This document shows, one piece after another, positions 63,256 to 64,000 of a stretch of 64,000 bases of DNA. Both the position numbers and the translations under genes were made by a program. The notes under the pieces are model-generated. The model was not told the origin of the DNA, made no database searches, and was given only the letters and a program-made list of their open reading frames with translations. Position 1 is the stretch's first letter. Each line of letters begins with the position of its first letter. This stretch comes from Arthonia radiata (taxonomy: Eukaryota; Ascomycota; Arthoniomycetes; Arthoniales; Arthoniaceae), in the NCBI GenBank assembly GCA_002989075.1, contig PSQN01000017.1, positions 3,231,453-3,295,452 of the forward strand. The letters run 5' to 3'.

Positions 63256-64000
63256 AAGCTAAATCGTGTTGACGGCAGAGAGTCTTGCATCGGTCACACG
63301 AACATATGCGTGTTCACAGGAAAGCTTGCAGAAAAAGGTGAGGCCGCAGAGGCACCCGCTAGTAGCAATTCCAGCCTAGCGCCCTTTCTAGCGGACAATC
63401 TAGTGCAACTCTATGGATCCTCTGCCAATTTTGCTGAATCGACAAGGGAACATCGCTAAGGTCAACTTTTCTTGCTGATTCCAAATACGTAGGATGCAAC
63501 ATCGTGGTGTTGGTGTGGAGGGAATGGCAAGCGATATGTCGATTTGAGGCTCGTGCTACGCTAGTGATAGGAAAAGCCTAGCGTGGGTTAGTATGCAAGA
63601 CAGGAAGTCGGTGATATTCGGAAATAACGTTGCACGCTGCAGAGAGGCATAATCGTCAAGGCGGTGTCACGGAGGTCCTCACAGCTTGAATGACTCCTCG
63701 AGCATAAGATCGTGGCACCCTCCTATTCCCTTGCAATACCTCAGTGAACGCGCTGAGATCAAACAAACCTTGATTATTGAACACGTCTCCAGTCAGGAAA
63801 AAAGTCTTGAGATGTGTCGATGGCGGGTCGAGTCTTCAATCCTTGGAGGCATGGGTCCTGCATACGCTTCCAGATAGCCAGATCCCTGGATAGGCAGCTC
63901 TTGCATCCAACACGCCCGTGGTAGGCACCTAAGCGTTCCTCAATTTGGTGCCAAGCGCTGATTGTGCAAGCGTATGGCGCTCGAGAGTTGCGTTGCAAGG
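63256..64000. other. Right end of the window, no supported gene
   Basis: About 745 bp downstream of the rhodopsin-like gene. Short frames on both strands have no recognisable domain; a gene cut by the window edge cannot be excluded. Confidence 0.35.

Noticed and set aside
63774-63998. 74-codon minus frame at the window end
   Set aside because: It has no recognisable motif; too short and at the edge to judge.

Overview
The window is nuclear DNA from a filamentous ascomycete (Pezizomycotina). The protein families, the short GT-AG introns (mostly 47-59 nt, with CTAAC/CTGAC-type branch points) and the pyrimidine-rich leaders point to Dothideomycetes, possibly Mycosphaerellales or Capnodiales; the class is inference. 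I see no mobile element, CRISPR array or rRNA gene.

Left part (1-10.1 kb): a divergent pair of ADE5,7-type GARS-AIRS (minus) and homoserine kinase THR1 (plus), a gene-poor stretch, a disordered protein with a conserved C-terminus, and a small conserved fungal protein of unknown function. At 10.8-21.1 kb there is a cluster of four related LEA-like genes that alternates small and large: two small acidic proteins share a C-terminal amphipathic strand, and two large proteins carry DUF3659-like repeats. It looks like a duplicated two-gene module.

The gene-poor stretch at 21.1-25.8 kb holds a diverged ~170-bp tandem repeat and the most striking object in the window. At 23446-23764 (+) lies a tRNA-Ser(AGA) gene cut into six pieces. 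One interruption is a canonical anticodon-loop tRNA intron. The other four are 49-54 nt GT...AG segments that look like ordinary fungal spliceosomal introns, in the D-loop, D-stem, T-stem and acceptor stem. Removing all five gives an 81-nt tRNA with every stem paired, a type II variable arm, U33, anticodon AGA and G73. A T7 run follows.

The middle and right (25.8-55.4 kb) are housekeeping genes: a PNRC-motif decapping-type protein, RBX1, signal peptidase subunit SPC1, a CorA/Alr-type Mg2+ transporter, a large disordered coiled-coil protein, an Ecl1-type zinc protein, GSK-3 kinase, nuclear cap-binding protein CBP80, Smi1/Knr4 and the INO80 ATPase. The right end (56.8-63.3 kb) looks accessory: two different cytochrome P450s and a seven-helix fungal rhodopsin-like membrane protein.

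All exon joins were made by eye from frame, splice consensus and family knowledge; none was checked against transcripts.
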